Below, in pieces: positions 55,763-63,972 of a stretch of 64,000 nucleotides of DNA. The position numbers were made by a program, and so were the translations under genes. Positions within the stretch are counted from its first letter, which is position 1. Every line of letters begins with the position of its first letter. The stretch covers positions 4,030,001-4,094,000 of the forward strand of contig CP108997.1 in the NCBI GenBank assembly GCA_036226585.1, written 5' to 3'. The DNA comes from Streptomyces sp. NBC_00708 (GTDB lineage: Bacteria; Actinomycetota; Actinomycetes; Streptomycetales; Streptomycetaceae). Under the pieces are notes generated by a model. The model saw only the letters and a program-made list of their open reading frames with translations. It did no database searches and had not been told where the DNA came from.

Positions 55763-56629
55763 GTGCAGGACATCATCAACACCGAGCAGGCGCAGGCATG
55801 GAACGGCCCGGAGGGTGCCCACTGGGCCCGCAACCAGGACCGCTGGAACGCCGTGAACGAGGGCTTCGACACCCCGCTCCTCGATGCCGCCGGGATCACC
55901 GCGGACCACCGGACGCTCGACATCGGCTGCGGCGCCGGACAGAGCACGCGCCTCGCCGCGCTCCGGGCGCCCCGGGGGCACGCGACGGGCCTCGACCTGT
56001 CCGGCCCGATGCTGGCCGAGGCGCGGGTCCGGGCGGAGCGGGAGGGTGTCGGCAATGTGTCCTTCGTCCAGGGCGACGCCCAGACGCACCCCTTCGAGCC
56101 GGGCTCGTTCGACTCGGCGGTCAGCCGCTACGGGGTGATGTTCTTCGCCGACCCCGTGGTGGCCTTCGGCGCCATCGGCCGGTCGCTGCGCCCCGGCGGG
56201 CGGCTGGCCTTCGTCTGTCCGGCCGACGCCGCGCTCAACGAGTGGGTGACGGCGATGGCGTCCTTGCGGGACTTCCTCCCGGTGGGCGACTTCGGCCGGC
56301 CGGGGCAGCCCGGCATGTTCTCGCTGGCCGCCCCGGACCGCGTACGCGAGGTCCTGACGGCGGCCGGCTTCTCCGGTATCGCCGTCAACCAGGCCCAGGC
56401 CTACGGGGCATGGGGCGACGGGGCCGAGGACGCGGCGGACTTCCTGCTGGGCACGGGGCCCGGCCGGCATCTGATGGACCAGGCCGGCGCGGCATCCCGC
56501 ACCCGTGCGCGCGAAGTCCTCACGGACCACCTGCGCGCCCATGAGGCGGCGGACGGCACGGTCCGGCTGCGCAGTACGTCGTGGCTGGTCACGGCGGACC
56601 GCCCGGCAGCACCGGCGGACCGCCCCTGA
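55763..56629 (+). CDS. Class I SAM-dependent methyltransferase (UbiE-like)
   Basis: 288 residues from GTG 55763, with AGGGGGAA upstream. Motif I is 'RTLDIGCGAGQSTRLAALRA', motif II 'ATGLDLSGPMLAEARVRAER', then 'VSFVQGDAQTHPFEPGSFDS', 'AVSRYGVMFFADPVVAFGAI' and 'GRSLRPGGRLAFVCPADAAL'. This is the Ubie/COQ5-like subgroup often annotated in Streptomyces. The N-terminus 'VQDIINTEQAQAWNGPEGAH' is characteristic. The substrate is unknown. It is probably the main target of the divergent TetR regulator. Confidence 0.9.
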   Translation: MQDIINTEQAQAWNGPEGAHWARNQDRWNAVNEGFDTPLLDAAGITADHRTLDIGCGAGQSTRLAALRAPRGHATGLDLSGPMLAEARVRAEREGVGNVSFVQGDAQTHPFEPGSFDSAVSRYGVMFFADPVVAFGAIGRSLRPGGRLAFVCPADAALNEWVTAMASLRDFLPVGDFGRPGQPGMFSLAAPDRVREVLTAAGFSGIAVNQAQAYGAWGDGAEDAADFLLGTGPGRHLMDQAGAASRTRAREVLTDHLRAHEAADGTVRLRSTSWLVTADRPAAPADRP

Positions 56630-56705
56630 CGGCCGCCGCCGCGGGAGGCGGCGCCCCGCCCCGCTTCCCGCGGCACGAGGCGGCGCACCGCCCCGCCTCC
56701 GCCGT

Positions 56706-56756
56706 GGGTAAAATCATGCAAGCGCGCTTGATTGTTCTTGCCTCCGGTGCCACCCT
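56706..56756 (+). promoter_or_regulatory. TetR-type operator and promoter of the enoyl-CoA hydratase/TetR operon
   Basis: CAAGCGCGCTTG (56719-56730) is a perfect palindrome in the block GGGTAAAATCATGCAAG...TTGATTGTT. The block is nearly identical to 43464-43495. TTGATT (56728-56733) and CACCCT (56751-56756) are 17 bp apart. The -35 lies 65 bp before the start codon, as in the other copy. Confidence 0.75.
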
Positions 56757-56792
56757 CGTCCCCACATGCCGGCCGAGAAGGAGAGCACGCGG

Positions 56793-57530
56793 ATGAGTCA
56801 GCTCGCGCCCCCCACCCACACCCGCGGCATCACCACCCTCACGCTCGACTCGCCCGCCAACCGCAACGCCCTCAGCGCCGGGCTCGTCGCCGAGCTGGCC
56901 GACGCCCTGGAGGCATGCGCGGCCGACGACTCCGTGCGCGCCGTCGTCCTCACCCACGCCGGCACCACGTTCTGCGCGGGCGCCGATCTGCGCGCCCCGG
57001 CCGACCCGTACGCGTTCGTCGCCCTGATGCGGCGGATCGTCGCCCTGCCCAAGCCGGTCGTCGCCCGCGTCACCGGACACGTCCGGGCCGGCGGCCTCGG
57101 GCTGCTCGCGGCGTGCGACATCTCCGCGGCCGGGCCGGGGGCCACCTTCGCGCTCACCGAGTCCCGGCTCGGCCTCGCGCCCGCCGTGATCTCGATGCCG
57201 CTGCTCCCGCGCACCGACCCGCGCGCCGCCGCCCGGTACTACCTGACCGGTGAGCGGTTCGACGCGGACGAGGCCGCCCGCATCGGGCTGGTCACCCTGG
57301 CCGCCGACGACGTGGACGACGCGCTCGGGCCCGTACTGGACGGGCTGCGCCGGGCCTCGCCGCAGGGGCTGGCCACGTCCAAGGCGCTGGTCACGGCTAC
57401 TGTGCTGCAGAGTTTCGACCAGCACGCCGAAGACCTCGTCGCCCGCTCCGCCCAGCTCTTCGCCTCCGCCGAGGCCCAGGAGGGGATGACGGCCTTCCTC
57501 GAACGACGGGACCCCGCATGGGCGTTGTGA
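56793..57530 (+). CDS. Enoyl-CoA hydratase/isomerase family protein
   Basis: 245 residues from ATG 56793, with GAAGGAGA upstream; ATG 56766 has no ribosome site. The crotonase fold shows 'ITTLTLDSPANRNALSAGLV', 'VRAVVLTHAGTTFCAGADLR' (oxyanion hole), 'VARVTGHVRAGGLGLLAACD' (second oxyanion Gly) and 'FALTESRLGLAPAVISMPLL'. In many hydratases a Glu is found in the 'GGGxxL' and 'ESRLGL' region; the Glu of 'TESRLG' is present. It would hydrate or isomerise an enoyl-CoA. It shares its operator with the carboxylase operon at 43.5 kb, so it probably works in the same pathway. The downstream TetR gene overlaps its end by 13 bp. Confidence 0.9.
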   Translation: MSQLAPPTHTRGITTLTLDSPANRNALSAGLVAELADALEACAADDSVRAVVLTHAGTTFCAGADLRAPADPYAFVALMRRIVALPKPVVARVTGHVRAGGLGLLAACDISAAGPGATFALTESRLGLAPAVISMPLLPRTDPRAAARYYLTGERFDADEAARIGLVTLAADDVDDALGPVLDGLRRASPQGLATSKALVTATVLQSFDQHAEDLVARSAQLFASAEAQEGMTAFLERRDPAWAL

Positions 57531-58114
57531 CACCGGGCGGCAGCAGCTCCGGCCCCAAACAGGACCGCAGCCGCGCCACCCGCCGCCGCCTCCTCGAAGC
57601 CGCGGTCGCCTGCCTCGCCGAGCACGGCTGGGCCGGGTCCACCGTCGCCGTCGTCGCGGAACGGGCCGGCGTCTCGCGCGGCGCGGCCCAGCACCACTTC
57701 CCCACCCGCGAGGACCTGTTCACCGCCGCCGTCGAATACGTCGCCGAGGAACGCTCCGCCGCCCTGCGCGCCGTCCCCGACCAGGACCGCGCCGCCGTCG
57801 TCGCCGCCCTCGTCGACCTCTACACCGGACCCCTCTTCCGCGCCGCCCTCCAGCTCTGGGTCGCCGCCTCCAACGAGGAGCAACTGCGGCCCCGTGTCAC
57901 CGAACTGGAGGCGCGGGTCGGCCGCGAGACCCACCGCATCGCCGTCCACCTCCTGCGCGCCGACGAGACCAGGCCCGGCGTGCGCGAGACCGTACAGGGG
58001 CTGCTCGACATGGCCCGGGGCCTCGGCCTCGCCAACGTCCTCACCGACGACACCGCCCGCCGCCGCAAGGTCGTGGCCCAGTGGGCCGCGCTGCTCGACG
58101 CGGCGCTGGACTGA
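57518..58114 (+). CDS. TetR-family regulator of the acyl-CoA regulon (proposed)
   Basis: 198 residues from ATG 57518, overlapping the hydratase gene by 13 bp. Its helix-turn-helix is 'RRRLLEAAVACLAEHGWAGS', 'TVAVVAERAGVSRGAAQHHF' and 'PTREDLFTAAVEYVAEERS'. The C-terminal domain has the helical pattern of acyl-CoA-responsive members ('LVDLYTGPLFRAALQLWVAA', 'VRETVQGLLDMARGLGLANV'). It stands directly behind a promoter with a palindrome that is shared with the 43.5-kb operon, so it is the best candidate for the protein that binds both. That link is inference. Confidence 0.9.
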   Translation: MGVVTPGGSSSGPKQDRSRATRRRLLEAAVACLAEHGWAGSTVAVVAERAGVSRGAAQHHFPTREDLFTAAVEYVAEERSAALRAVPDQDRAAVVAALVDLYTGPLFRAALQLWVAASNEEQLRPRVTELEARVGRETHRIAVHLLRADETRPGVRETVQGLLDMARGLGLANVLTDDTARRRKVVAQWAALLDAALD

Positions 58115-58180
58115 CCGCCTCCGCCGGGGGCGTACGGCAAACGCCTTGGTGCCGGGGGAACGCACGGATAGGGTCCCCGC

Positions 58181-58726
58181 ATGAGCACCAGCGCCACGCC
58201 CCCCTTCCCCGAGCACATCGAACTCACGGGCGAAGGGCTCGTGCTGCGCGACTGGACCGAGGACGACCTCGCCGCGATGCCCGACCTGTTCGACCACCCC
58301 GACATCGCGTACTGGACACCGATCGTCTCGCCCTTCGACGACACGGCGGCCCGCGCCCGGCTCGACAGGGCCCGGCAGCTGCGGGCCGACGGCACGGCCG
58401 TCCTGCTCGCCATCACCCTCGACGGCGGGGCACCCCTCGGCGAGGTCATGCTGCGCCGGGCCCCCGAGGGCACGGAGCTGGGCTACGCGGTCGGGCCCGC
58501 CCACCGGGGACAGGGGCTCGCCGGCCGGGCGGTACGGGTGATGGCCGCGTACGCCTTCGGGGAACTGGGCGCCGACCGGGTCATCCTGGAACTGGAGCCG
58601 GAGAACGCGGCCAGCGTCGCCGTCGCCTCCGCGACCGGCTTCCGGCTGCTCGGCGTCCCCCTCATCGAGGGCGAGGAGAAGGGGCGTCCGTACGCCCTCC
58701 AGACCTGGGCGCTCGACCGCGCCTGA
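58181..58726 (+). CDS. GNAT-family N-acetyltransferase (RimJ-type)
   Basis: 181 residues. Core parts are 'LTGEGLVLRDWTEDDLAAMP', 'LGYAVGPAHRGQGLAGRAVR' (acetyl-CoA loop, RGQGLA) and 'LELEPENAASVAVASATGFR'. It is similar in build to the GNAT at 30986. ATG 58181 has no ribosome site, and a TAGGGT -10 box (58169-58174) lies 6 nt upstream, so the mRNA is probably leaderless. Both GNAT genes have TAGGGTCCCC in their promoters. The acceptor is unknown. Confidence 0.9.
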   Translation: MSTSATPPFPEHIELTGEGLVLRDWTEDDLAAMPDLFDHPDIAYWTPIVSPFDDTAARARLDRARQLRADGTAVLLAITLDGGAPLGEVMLRRAPEGTELGYAVGPAHRGQGLAGRAVRVMAAYAFGELGADRVILELEPENAASVAVASATGFRLLGVPLIEGEEKGRPYALQTWALDRA

Positions 58727-58750
58727 CGACACCCACCGGGAGACACGCAC

Positions 58751-59335
58751 ATGGGGGACTGGTTCCAGACCGTCGTCGATCTCGACGCGACCGAGGAGGA
58801 CGCGCGGGCCCTGGGCGACCGCGTCCTCGCCGGGCTCGTCGCCGAGGGCATCGTCGAGGCCGCGCGCACCGACTGCGTGCTGGGCGGCGGCGGATACGGG
58901 TACCCGCCCGGCCCGCACTACGCGAAGGCCGTCGAGGACCCGGCGCCCGTCGACCTCTGGACGAACGGCCTCGACATCGCGACCGGCCGCACCGTCTTCG
59001 ACAGCGGTCAGGGTGAGGTCGCGGCGGCGGTCTGCCCGCTGTGCGAGGGCGAGATCCGCCTCGTGGACGAGACCTGGCAGCCGATCGATGATGCCTGGGA
59101 CCCGTTCACGGGCACGTTCGACGACTGGATCGAGGGCGGCGAAGGGCTGGTGACCTGCCCCGCCTGCACCCGGGCCTCCTCCATCGAGCGGTGGAGCTGG
59201 GAGGACGACTACTTCGCCTGCGGCCGGCTCGGGTTCACCTTCTGGAACTGGGCCGAGCTGACGCCCGCCTTCGTCCGGGAGATCGGGCAGCGGCTGGGCG
59301 GCCACCGCACGGTGCTGCTCCAGGGAAAGCTGTAG
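58751..59335 (+). CDS. Hypothetical protein with two CPxC motifs
   Basis: 194 residues. 'WFQTVVDLDATEEDARALGD' starts the protein, and 'LGGGGYGYPPGPHYAKAV' is distinctive. Two cysteine pairs, 'VCPLCEGEIRL' and 'TCPACTRASSI', could bind one zinc ion. 'DYFACGRLGFTFWNWAELTP' and 'FVREIGQRLGGHRTVLLQGK' close it. Proteins of this form occur widely in actinobacteria and have no assigned function. It follows the GNAT gene by 24 bp and may be in the same transcript. A terminator hairpin follows. Confidence 0.7.
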   Translation: MGDWFQTVVDLDATEEDARALGDRVLAGLVAEGIVEAARTDCVLGGGGYGYPPGPHYAKAVEDPAPVDLWTNGLDIATGRTVFDSGQGEVAAAVCPLCEGEIRLVDETWQPIDDAWDPFTGTFDDWIEGGEGLVTCPACTRASSIERWSWEDDYFACGRLGFTFWNWAELTPAFVREIGQRLGGHRTVLLQGKL

Positions 59336-59349
59336 TCCCGGGGCGGGCT

Positions 59350-59382
59350 GCCGGGCACTCCGTCGGGGACGGGCTGCCCGGC
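59350..59382. terminator. Hairpin between convergent genes
   Basis: GCCGGGCA (59350-59357) pairs with TGCCCGGC (59375-59382), an 8-bp stem with a 17-nt loop, between the hypothetical gene and the lipoprotein gene. Confidence 0.6.
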
Positions 59383-59402
59383 GCGCGCACCGGTACGGGC
59401 GG

Positions 59403-60062
59403 TCAGCTGGTCCAGAGGACCGGGCTGTCGCTGTACGCGTCACCCTCCTCGAACGCGGCAGCCGCGATGGGGTCCGTCTTCGTGGCGGCGAGCGAGCAGG
59501 TCTCGTACGAGGCGCCCTTGGTGACGAACCCGCGGGGAGCCGTCTCGCTGGCGCACTTGCCCGGCAGATCGCCGATCAGGATGACGCCCGAGGGGCTGCC
59601 GTCCGCCAGCTTGCCGCGCAGCCGCAGCGACGAGTACGCGAGGTCGGTGCCGCCGACGTTCTCCACCTTCATCCGGATGTAGTAGGGCGTCATGCCCTTC
59701 GCCTTGTCACCGAACGGCGCCATGTCGGCCTCGGCACCCTTCTCGATCGCTGTGACCGTGATGGCGACGGTGCCCTTCTTGCTGGTCCCGTACGAGAACG
59801 GCACGACCGCCCGGTCCCCGACCTTGACCTTCGTGCCCGGCGCGGCGACCTCGCCGCCGGCCGGAGCGCCGCCGCCCTCGCTCGGGTCCGCGGACGGGCT
59901 CTCGCTGCCCGCGTCGGACGACGCCGGGTCCGGCGACGCCGGGGCGGAGGCCGAAGGCGATTCCTGTACCGCTGCCCCGTCCTCGCCGTCGTTGCAGGCC
60001 GTGAGCCCGAGGCCCAGGGCGGTGAGGGCAACTGCGGAGACGATGCGTCCCTTGTGTGTCAT
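59403..60062 (-). CDS. Secreted lipoprotein
   Basis: 219 residues. The signal peptide 'MTHKGRIVSAVALTALGLGL' ends in a lipobox 'LTAC', so Cys23 should be lipidated. A Ser/Pro/Ala/Asp-rich linker (~30-70) follows. The rest is a compact beta domain ('VVPFSYGTSKKGTVAITVTA', 'MTPYYIRMKVENVGGTDLAY', 'ASYETCSLAATKTDP') like the DUF4352-type immunoglobulin-like lipoproteins of Gram-positive bacteria. Two Cys residues in the mature domain could form a disulphide. The function is unknown. The 253 bp upstream, before citrate synthase, are discussed as a gap without a gene. Confidence 0.88.
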   Translation of the reverse strand: MTHKGRIVSAVALTALGLGLTACNDGEDGAAVQESPSASAPASPDPASSDAGSESPSADPSEGGGAPAGGEVAAPGTKVKVGDRAVVPFSYGTSKKGTVAITVTAIEKGAEADMAPFGDKAKGMTPYYIRMKVENVGGTDLAYSSLRLRGKLADGSPSGVILIGDLPGKCASETAPRGFVTKGASYETCSLAATKTDPIAAAAFEEGDAYSDSPVLWTS

Positions 60063-60315
60063 GTCGACCTAACTGGCAGTGAGGGCTGCCTGTGCGACAG
60101 CCGGAACGTGCAACAACTGGACCGAGCCCAGGCCGTGCGACCGGGCCGGCGGGCCGGAGCGGCCCGCCTGCGGTGGTACGCCACCGGGGCGCGCCGCGAC
60201 GCCCATCCCAGACTGAGGCGGGAATGGCACAGGCTCGCCACAGGCACGGCACAGGTGAGCGACGGGTGCGACCCCCGCAAGGAGGCCGCACTCGTCGCTC
60301 TTCGGTCCAAAAGCG
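60063..60315. other. Gap without a convincing gene
   Basis: 253 bp between the lipoprotein start and the end of the citrate synthase gene. Frames are open here by GC content only, and no frame has both a ribosome site and recognisable residues. It must hold the lipoprotein promoter and possibly the citrate synthase terminator, but I could not find a strong hairpin. Confidence 0.5.
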
Positions 60316-61425
60316 TCAGTTCCCGAGGTCCGCCAGCTCGTCGAACCCGTCGATCTCGCGGGGGCTGCGCGGACCCGGACCCACGTAGCGCGCCGACGGG
60401 CGCACCAGACGGCCCGTGCGCTTCTGCTCCAGGATGTGCGCCGACCAGCCCGCCGTACGGGCACACGTGAACATCGACGTGAACATGTGCGCCGGGACCT
60501 CGGCGAAGTCCAGCATGATCGCCGCCCAGAACTCCACGTTCGTCGCCAGCACCCGGTCCGGGCGGCGCGCGTGCAACTCCTCCAGCGCCGCCTTCTCCAG
60601 CGCCCGCGCCACCTCGTACCTGGGCGCGCCCAGCTCCTCGGCGGTGCGCCGCAGCACCCGGGCGCGCGGGTCCTCGGCGCGGTAGACGCGGTGGCCGAAG
60701 CCCATCAGCCGCTCGCCGCGGTCCAGCGTCTTCTTCACGTACGCCGTGGCGTCGCCGGTCCGCTCGATCTCCTCGATCATGCCGAGGACCCGGGACGGGG
60801 CGCCGCCGTGCAGCGGGCCCGACATGGCGCCCACCGCGCCGGACAGCGCCGCGGCCACGTCGGCGCCGGTGGAGGCGATGACCCGGGCGGTGAACGTGGA
60901 GGCGTTCATGCCGTGCTCGGCGGCCGAGGTCCAGTACGCGTCGACGGCCTTCACATGACGCGGGTCCGGCTCGCCGCGCCAGCGGATCATGAACCGCTCC
61001 ACGACGGACTCCGCCTTGTCGATCTCGCGCTGCGGGACCATCGGCAGGCCCTGCCCGCGCGCCGACTGGGCCACGTACGACAGCGCCATCACGGCGGCCC
61101 GCGCCAGGTTCTCGCGGGCGGTCTCCGCATCGATGTCCAGCAGCGGTTTCAGCCCCCACACCGGAGCGAGCATGGCCAGCGCGGCCTGCACATCGACCCG
61201 GATGTCACCGGAGTGCACCGGGATCGGGAACGGCTCGGCCGGCGGCAGACCGGGCTTGAACGCCCCGTCCACCAGCAGCCCCCACACATGGCCGAAGGAG
61301 ACGTGGCCGACGAGTTCCTCGATGTCGACGCCCCGGTACCGGAGCGAACCGCCTTCCTTGTCGGGTTCGGCGATTTCCGTCTCGAACGCGACGACTCCTT
61401 CGAGTCCGGGTACGAAGTCGGACAT
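60316..61425 (-). CDS. citA: Citrate synthase 2
   Basis: 369 residues from ATG 61425, with GAGGGAG upstream; the longer frame to 62253 is non-coding read-through of pdxH. Citrate synthase residues are visible: '[20 protein letters not shown]' (first His), '[16 protein letters not shown]', '[20 protein letters not shown]' (second His) and '[20 protein letters not shown]' (catalytic Asp). It starts '[20 protein letters not shown]', typical of the actinobacterial second citrate synthase. It condenses oxaloacetate and acetyl-CoA (or a homologous acyl-CoA). It diverges from pdxH, and this pairing is conserved in Streptomyces. The symbol is by similarity. Confidence 0.93.
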   Translation of the reverse strand: MSDFVPGLEGVVAFETEIAEPDKEGGSLRYRGVDIEELVGHVSFGHVWGLLVDGAFKPGLPPAEPFPIPVHSGDIRVDVQAALAMLAPVWGLKPLLDIDAETARENLARAAVMALSYVAQSARGQGLPMVPQREIDKAESVVERFMIRWRGEPDPRHVKAVDAYWTSAAEHGMNASTFTARVIASTGADVAAALSGAVGAMSGPLHGGAPSRVLGMIEEIERTGDATAYVKKTLDRGERLMGFGHRVYRAEDPRARVLRRTAEELGAPRYEVARALEKAALEELHARRPDRVLATNVEFWAAIMLDFAEVPAHMFTSMFTCARTAGWSAHILEQKRTGRLVRPSARYVGPGPRSPREIDGFDELADLGN

Positions 61426-61590
61426 CAGGCGGCTCCCTCGGATCGACTGCTGCGGCGGGCCCGGAGACCCACCCCCGATACTGGCGGGTTCCACCGGGGC
61501 CGGGAAGGTGACGTCCCGCACAGCCACCCGTGCTCCCGCCAAGGGCGGGCGGACCTCCCGACGGTCCGGCCGCTGCGGCAGGATGGCTCC

Positions 61591-62274
61591 GTGCCCACCG
61601 CAGACTCCTCCTCCGATTCCACCACCGATCCGGCCGCGATGCGCGAGCAGTACCGTTCCGAGTCCTTCACCGAGGACTCGCTCGCGCCCGATCCGATGGA
61701 CCAGTTCGCCCTGTGGTTCCGCCAGGTCGCCGCCGGCGGCATGCTCCACGAACCGAACGCCATGGTGGTGTCCACGGCGACCCCCGAGGGCCGCCCCTCC
61801 TCCCGTACGGTGCTGCTGAAGATGTACGACGCACGCGGTTTCGTCTTCTTCACGAACTACGGCTCCCGCAAGGGCCGCGAACTGACGGCGAACCCGTACG
61901 TCTCGCTGCTCTTCCCCTGGCACCCGCTGGCCCGCCAGGTCATCGTCACCGGCACCGCCTCCCGCGTCGCCCGCGAGGAGACCGTCGGCTACTTCCGCAC
62001 CCGCCCGCACGGCTCCCAGCTCGGTGCCTGGGCGAGCGACCAGTCGACGGTGATCGGCAGCCGCGAGGAGCTGGTCCGGCGCTACGAGGAGCTGTCGGCC
62101 CGCTACCCGGAGGGCGAGAAGGTCCCGGCGCCCCCGCACTGGGGCGGCTTCCGCGTCGTCCCCGACACGATCGAGTTCTGGCAGGGCCACGAGAACCGGC
62201 TCCACGACCGGCTGCGCTATGTCCGCGAGGGCGACGAGAACCCCAAGTGGCACGTGGAGCGCCTGTGCCCGTGA
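61591..62274 (+). CDS. pdxH: Pyridoxamine 5'-phosphate oxidase
   Basis: 227 residues from GTG 61591. FMN and substrate motifs are '[20 protein letters not shown]', '[20 protein letters not shown]', '[20 protein letters not shown]', '[20 protein letters not shown]' and '[20 protein letters not shown]'. PdxH converts pyridoxine or pyridoxamine phosphate to PLP with oxygen. It has no ribosome site, and CAGGAT (61579-61584) lies 6 nt before the GTG, so the mRNA is probably leaderless. The PLP-dependent SerC is also in the window, but the two genes are not linked. A minus-strand small RNA candidate ends just after its stop codon. Confidence 0.96.
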   Translation: MPTADSSSDSTTDPAAMREQYRSESFTEDSLAPDPMDQFALWFRQVAAGGMLHEPNAMVVSTATPEGRPSSRTVLLKMYDARGFVFFTNYGSRKGRELTANPYVSLLFPWHPLARQVIVTGTASRVAREETVGYFRTRPHGSQLGAWASDQSTVIGSREELVRRYEELSARYPEGEKVPAPPHWGGFRVVPDTIEFWQGHENRLHDRLRYVREGDENPKWHVERLCP

Positions 62275-62289
62275 AGCCTCACGGGGCCT

Positions 62290-62492
62290 GAGAAAAGCAG
62301 AACCCGCAGGCTCTGGTCCCTCCTTGCGGAGGAGCCGGCCGGATCTACCGGCGAGCCTGCGGGTCGGTGACTGCTTGGGTTTCGGCAGACAGTCCGCCGA
62401 GGTGCACGATGTGCGACGACGGGCTGTCAGCCCGCAGCCACCTCACGAATCCGATAAGACTGCACTTTTCGGATCACCTCCTTTCAACGTGT
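62290..62492 (-). ncRNA. Candidate ~200-nt small RNA with intrinsic terminator
   Basis: On the minus strand a promoter (-35 TTGTGC, -10 TAAGCT) predicts a start near 62492. The transcript would carry a 12-codon ORF with a very strong ribosome site. A hairpin CGGGCTG-A-CAGCCCG follows at the ORF's end. A large stem-loop then closes the RNA: ACCCGCAGGCTC (62302-62313) pairs perfectly with GAGCCTGCGGGT (62353-62364), with inner hairpins between, and is followed on the minus strand by CTTTTCT. No gene follows on this strand. The elements form a complete unit, but expression is not shown. It lies opposite the space between pdxH and the PAS gene. Confidence 0.6.
62427..62465 (-). CDS. 12-codon ORF with near-perfect Shine-Dalgarno sequence
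   Basis: GTG 62465 opens a reading frame for 'MQSYRIREVAAG' and a TGA stop. Upstream is GAAAGGAGGTGATCC (62485-62471), complementary over its whole length to the 16S rRNA 3' end, far stronger than normal Streptomyces sites; the spacing to GTG is 11 nt after GGAGG. The stop codon lies inside a hairpin. It may regulate the RNA by translation, or the long anti-16S pairing itself may be the function. Confidence 0.5.
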   Translation of the reverse strand: MQSYRIREVAAG

Positions 62493-62498
62493 ACGGAC

Positions 62499-62528
62499 AG
62501 CTTAGGAACCCCCTGCGGGCCCGCACAA
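62499..62528 (-). promoter_or_regulatory. Promoter of the small RNA candidate
   Basis: On the minus strand TTGTGC (62528-62523) and TAAGCT (62504-62499) are 18 bp apart. TAAGCT is a good -10 for the main sigma factor. Confidence 0.55.
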
Positions 62529-62637
62529 CCGAATTAACGGGGGAACGATTTCCGGGAAGTCGCTGTGGGCTGGGTCACGTTCGAGTTCAATGGTCTGACG
62601 TGCGGCTATGGCGGACACGTCTCGCAGGGGGTCCGGG

Positions 62638-63972
62638 ATGAGTGCTTCCACGAGCAGGGGGACGGCCGGTGCCATTCCCGGGGCGGAGCTGCTGGCGGCT
62701 CTTCTCGACGGGATGGACGCGGCGCTCTGCGCGTTCGACGCGGACGGCACCGTCACCCACTGGAACCGCGAGGCCGAGCGCGTTCTCGGCTGGTCCGCCC
62801 AGGAGGCCGTGGGGCGGCCCGGACTGGCCGGGTGGGCCGTGCGCCGGGCCGACGCGGACGAGGTGCAGGGGCGGCTGATGGCCGTCATGGGGGCGCCGGG
62901 GCGGCAGGTGCACGAGTTCGCGCTGCTGCGCAAGGACGGGGGCCGGGTCCTCGTCCGTACGCAGTCCGCCGGGGTCCGGGGCGCGGACGGCAGGCCCGCC
63001 GGGGTGTACTGCGCGTTCAGCGAGGTCCATGCGCAGATCGACCTGGAACGGGCCATCGCGCTCAGCGAGGCGCTGTTCGAGGACGCCTCCTGGGGGGTCG
63101 TCCTGGTGGATGTGGACCTGCGCCCGACCGTCGTCAACGCGCACGCGGCCCGTGCCCTGGGCGGCGGGCGTACGACCCTGCTCGGGCGGCCCCTCGGTGA
63201 GCTGATCGCCGAAGGGGTGGAGGAGCTGGAGGGCGCGCTCCAGCACGTCCTGGCCGAGGGGGCCCCGGACGCGCCCGCCGAGCTGTGGGTGACCCTGCGC
63301 GGGGGTGAGGGCGCGCGCCGGCGCTGCTGGCGCAGCGGGTTCCTGCGGCTGGCCTCGCCGCTCACCGAGGAGCCGGTGCCGCTGGGCGCGGGCTGGGTCT
63401 TCCAGGACGTCACGGCGGCGAAGCTCGCGGCCCAGGAGGCGGACCGGCTGCGGTTCCGGTCGAACCAGCTGCACCGCGCCGCGCGGTCGGCCGCCGAGTG
63501 CGAGGACCCGATGGAGGCGGCGACGTCGTCCCTGGACTTCGCGCTGGCCGGGTTCGCCGATCACGTGCTGGTCGACCTCGTCGCGGGGGAGCGGCTGGTC
63601 CGGGCCGCCGCGACGCCGGCCGAGGCGCCGGGGCCCTGCCTGCCGGTGGCCGGCGGCGGCATCCCGCTGCGGTACGCGCCGGGCCACCCGGCCCTCCGGG
63701 CGGTGGACCGCACGGGTTCGATGCGGACCTCGGCGGGGGCCGGGCGTACGGACGGCGAGTGGGCGCGGGAGCGGCAGTGGCCGGCCGACGCGGTGCACGC
63801 GCTGTGCACGGTGCTGCGGAGCCGGGGGCGGACCCTGGGCGTGGTGACGTTCCTGCGCTCCGCGCACCGGGCCGCGTTCGAACGCCCGGACGCGATGTAC
63901 GCGGAGAGCGTGGCCGCCCGGGTGGCGGCGTCGGTGGACCTGCACCTGACGGGGGGCGCGGACACGCCCTAG
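62638..63972 (+). CDS. PAS-PAS-GAF-type sensor protein
   Basis: 444 residues from ATG 62638, with an AGGGGG ribosome site 7 nt upstream; ATG 62608 is less supported. Two PAS domains follow each other: 'ALLDGMDAALCAFDADGTVT' with 'HWNREAERVLGWSAQEAVGR', and 'ALFEDASWGVVLVDVDLRPT' with 'LLGRPLGELIAEGVEELEGA'. The C-terminal ~150 residues look like a GAF-type domain ('MEAATSSLDFALAGFADHVL', 'LCTVLRSRGRTLGVVTFLRS'). No kinase, cyclase or phosphatase domain is attached, so it may act through a partner or as the N-terminal part of a PP2C-type system elsewhere. The ligand is unknown. It converges with the partial gene at the window edge, overlapping by 4 bp. Confidence 0.82.
   Translation: MSASTSRGTAGAIPGAELLAALLDGMDAALCAFDADGTVTHWNREAERVLGWSAQEAVGRPGLAGWAVRRADADEVQGRLMAVMGAPGRQVHEFALLRKDGGRVLVRTQSAGVRGADGRPAGVYCAFSEVHAQIDLERAIALSEALFEDASWGVVLVDVDLRPTVVNAHAARALGGGRTTLLGRPLGELIAEGVEELEGALQHVLAEGAPDAPAELWVTLRGGEGARRRCWRSGFLRLASPLTEEPVPLGAGWVFQDVTAAKLAAQEADRLRFRSNQLHRAARSAAECEDPMEAATSSLDFALAGFADHVLVDLVAGERLVRAAATPAEAPGPCLPVAGGGIPLRYAPGHPALRAVDRTGSMRTSAGAGRTDGEWARERQWPADAVHALCTVLRSRGRTLGVVTFLRSAHRAAFERPDAMYAESVAARVAASVDLHLTGGADTP

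Noticed and set aside
62471..62485. GGATCACCTCCTTTC looks like the 3' end of a 16S rRNA gene on the plus strand
   Set aside because: No other 16S sequence is next to it. On the minus strand it is a ribosome-binding site followed by a start codon.
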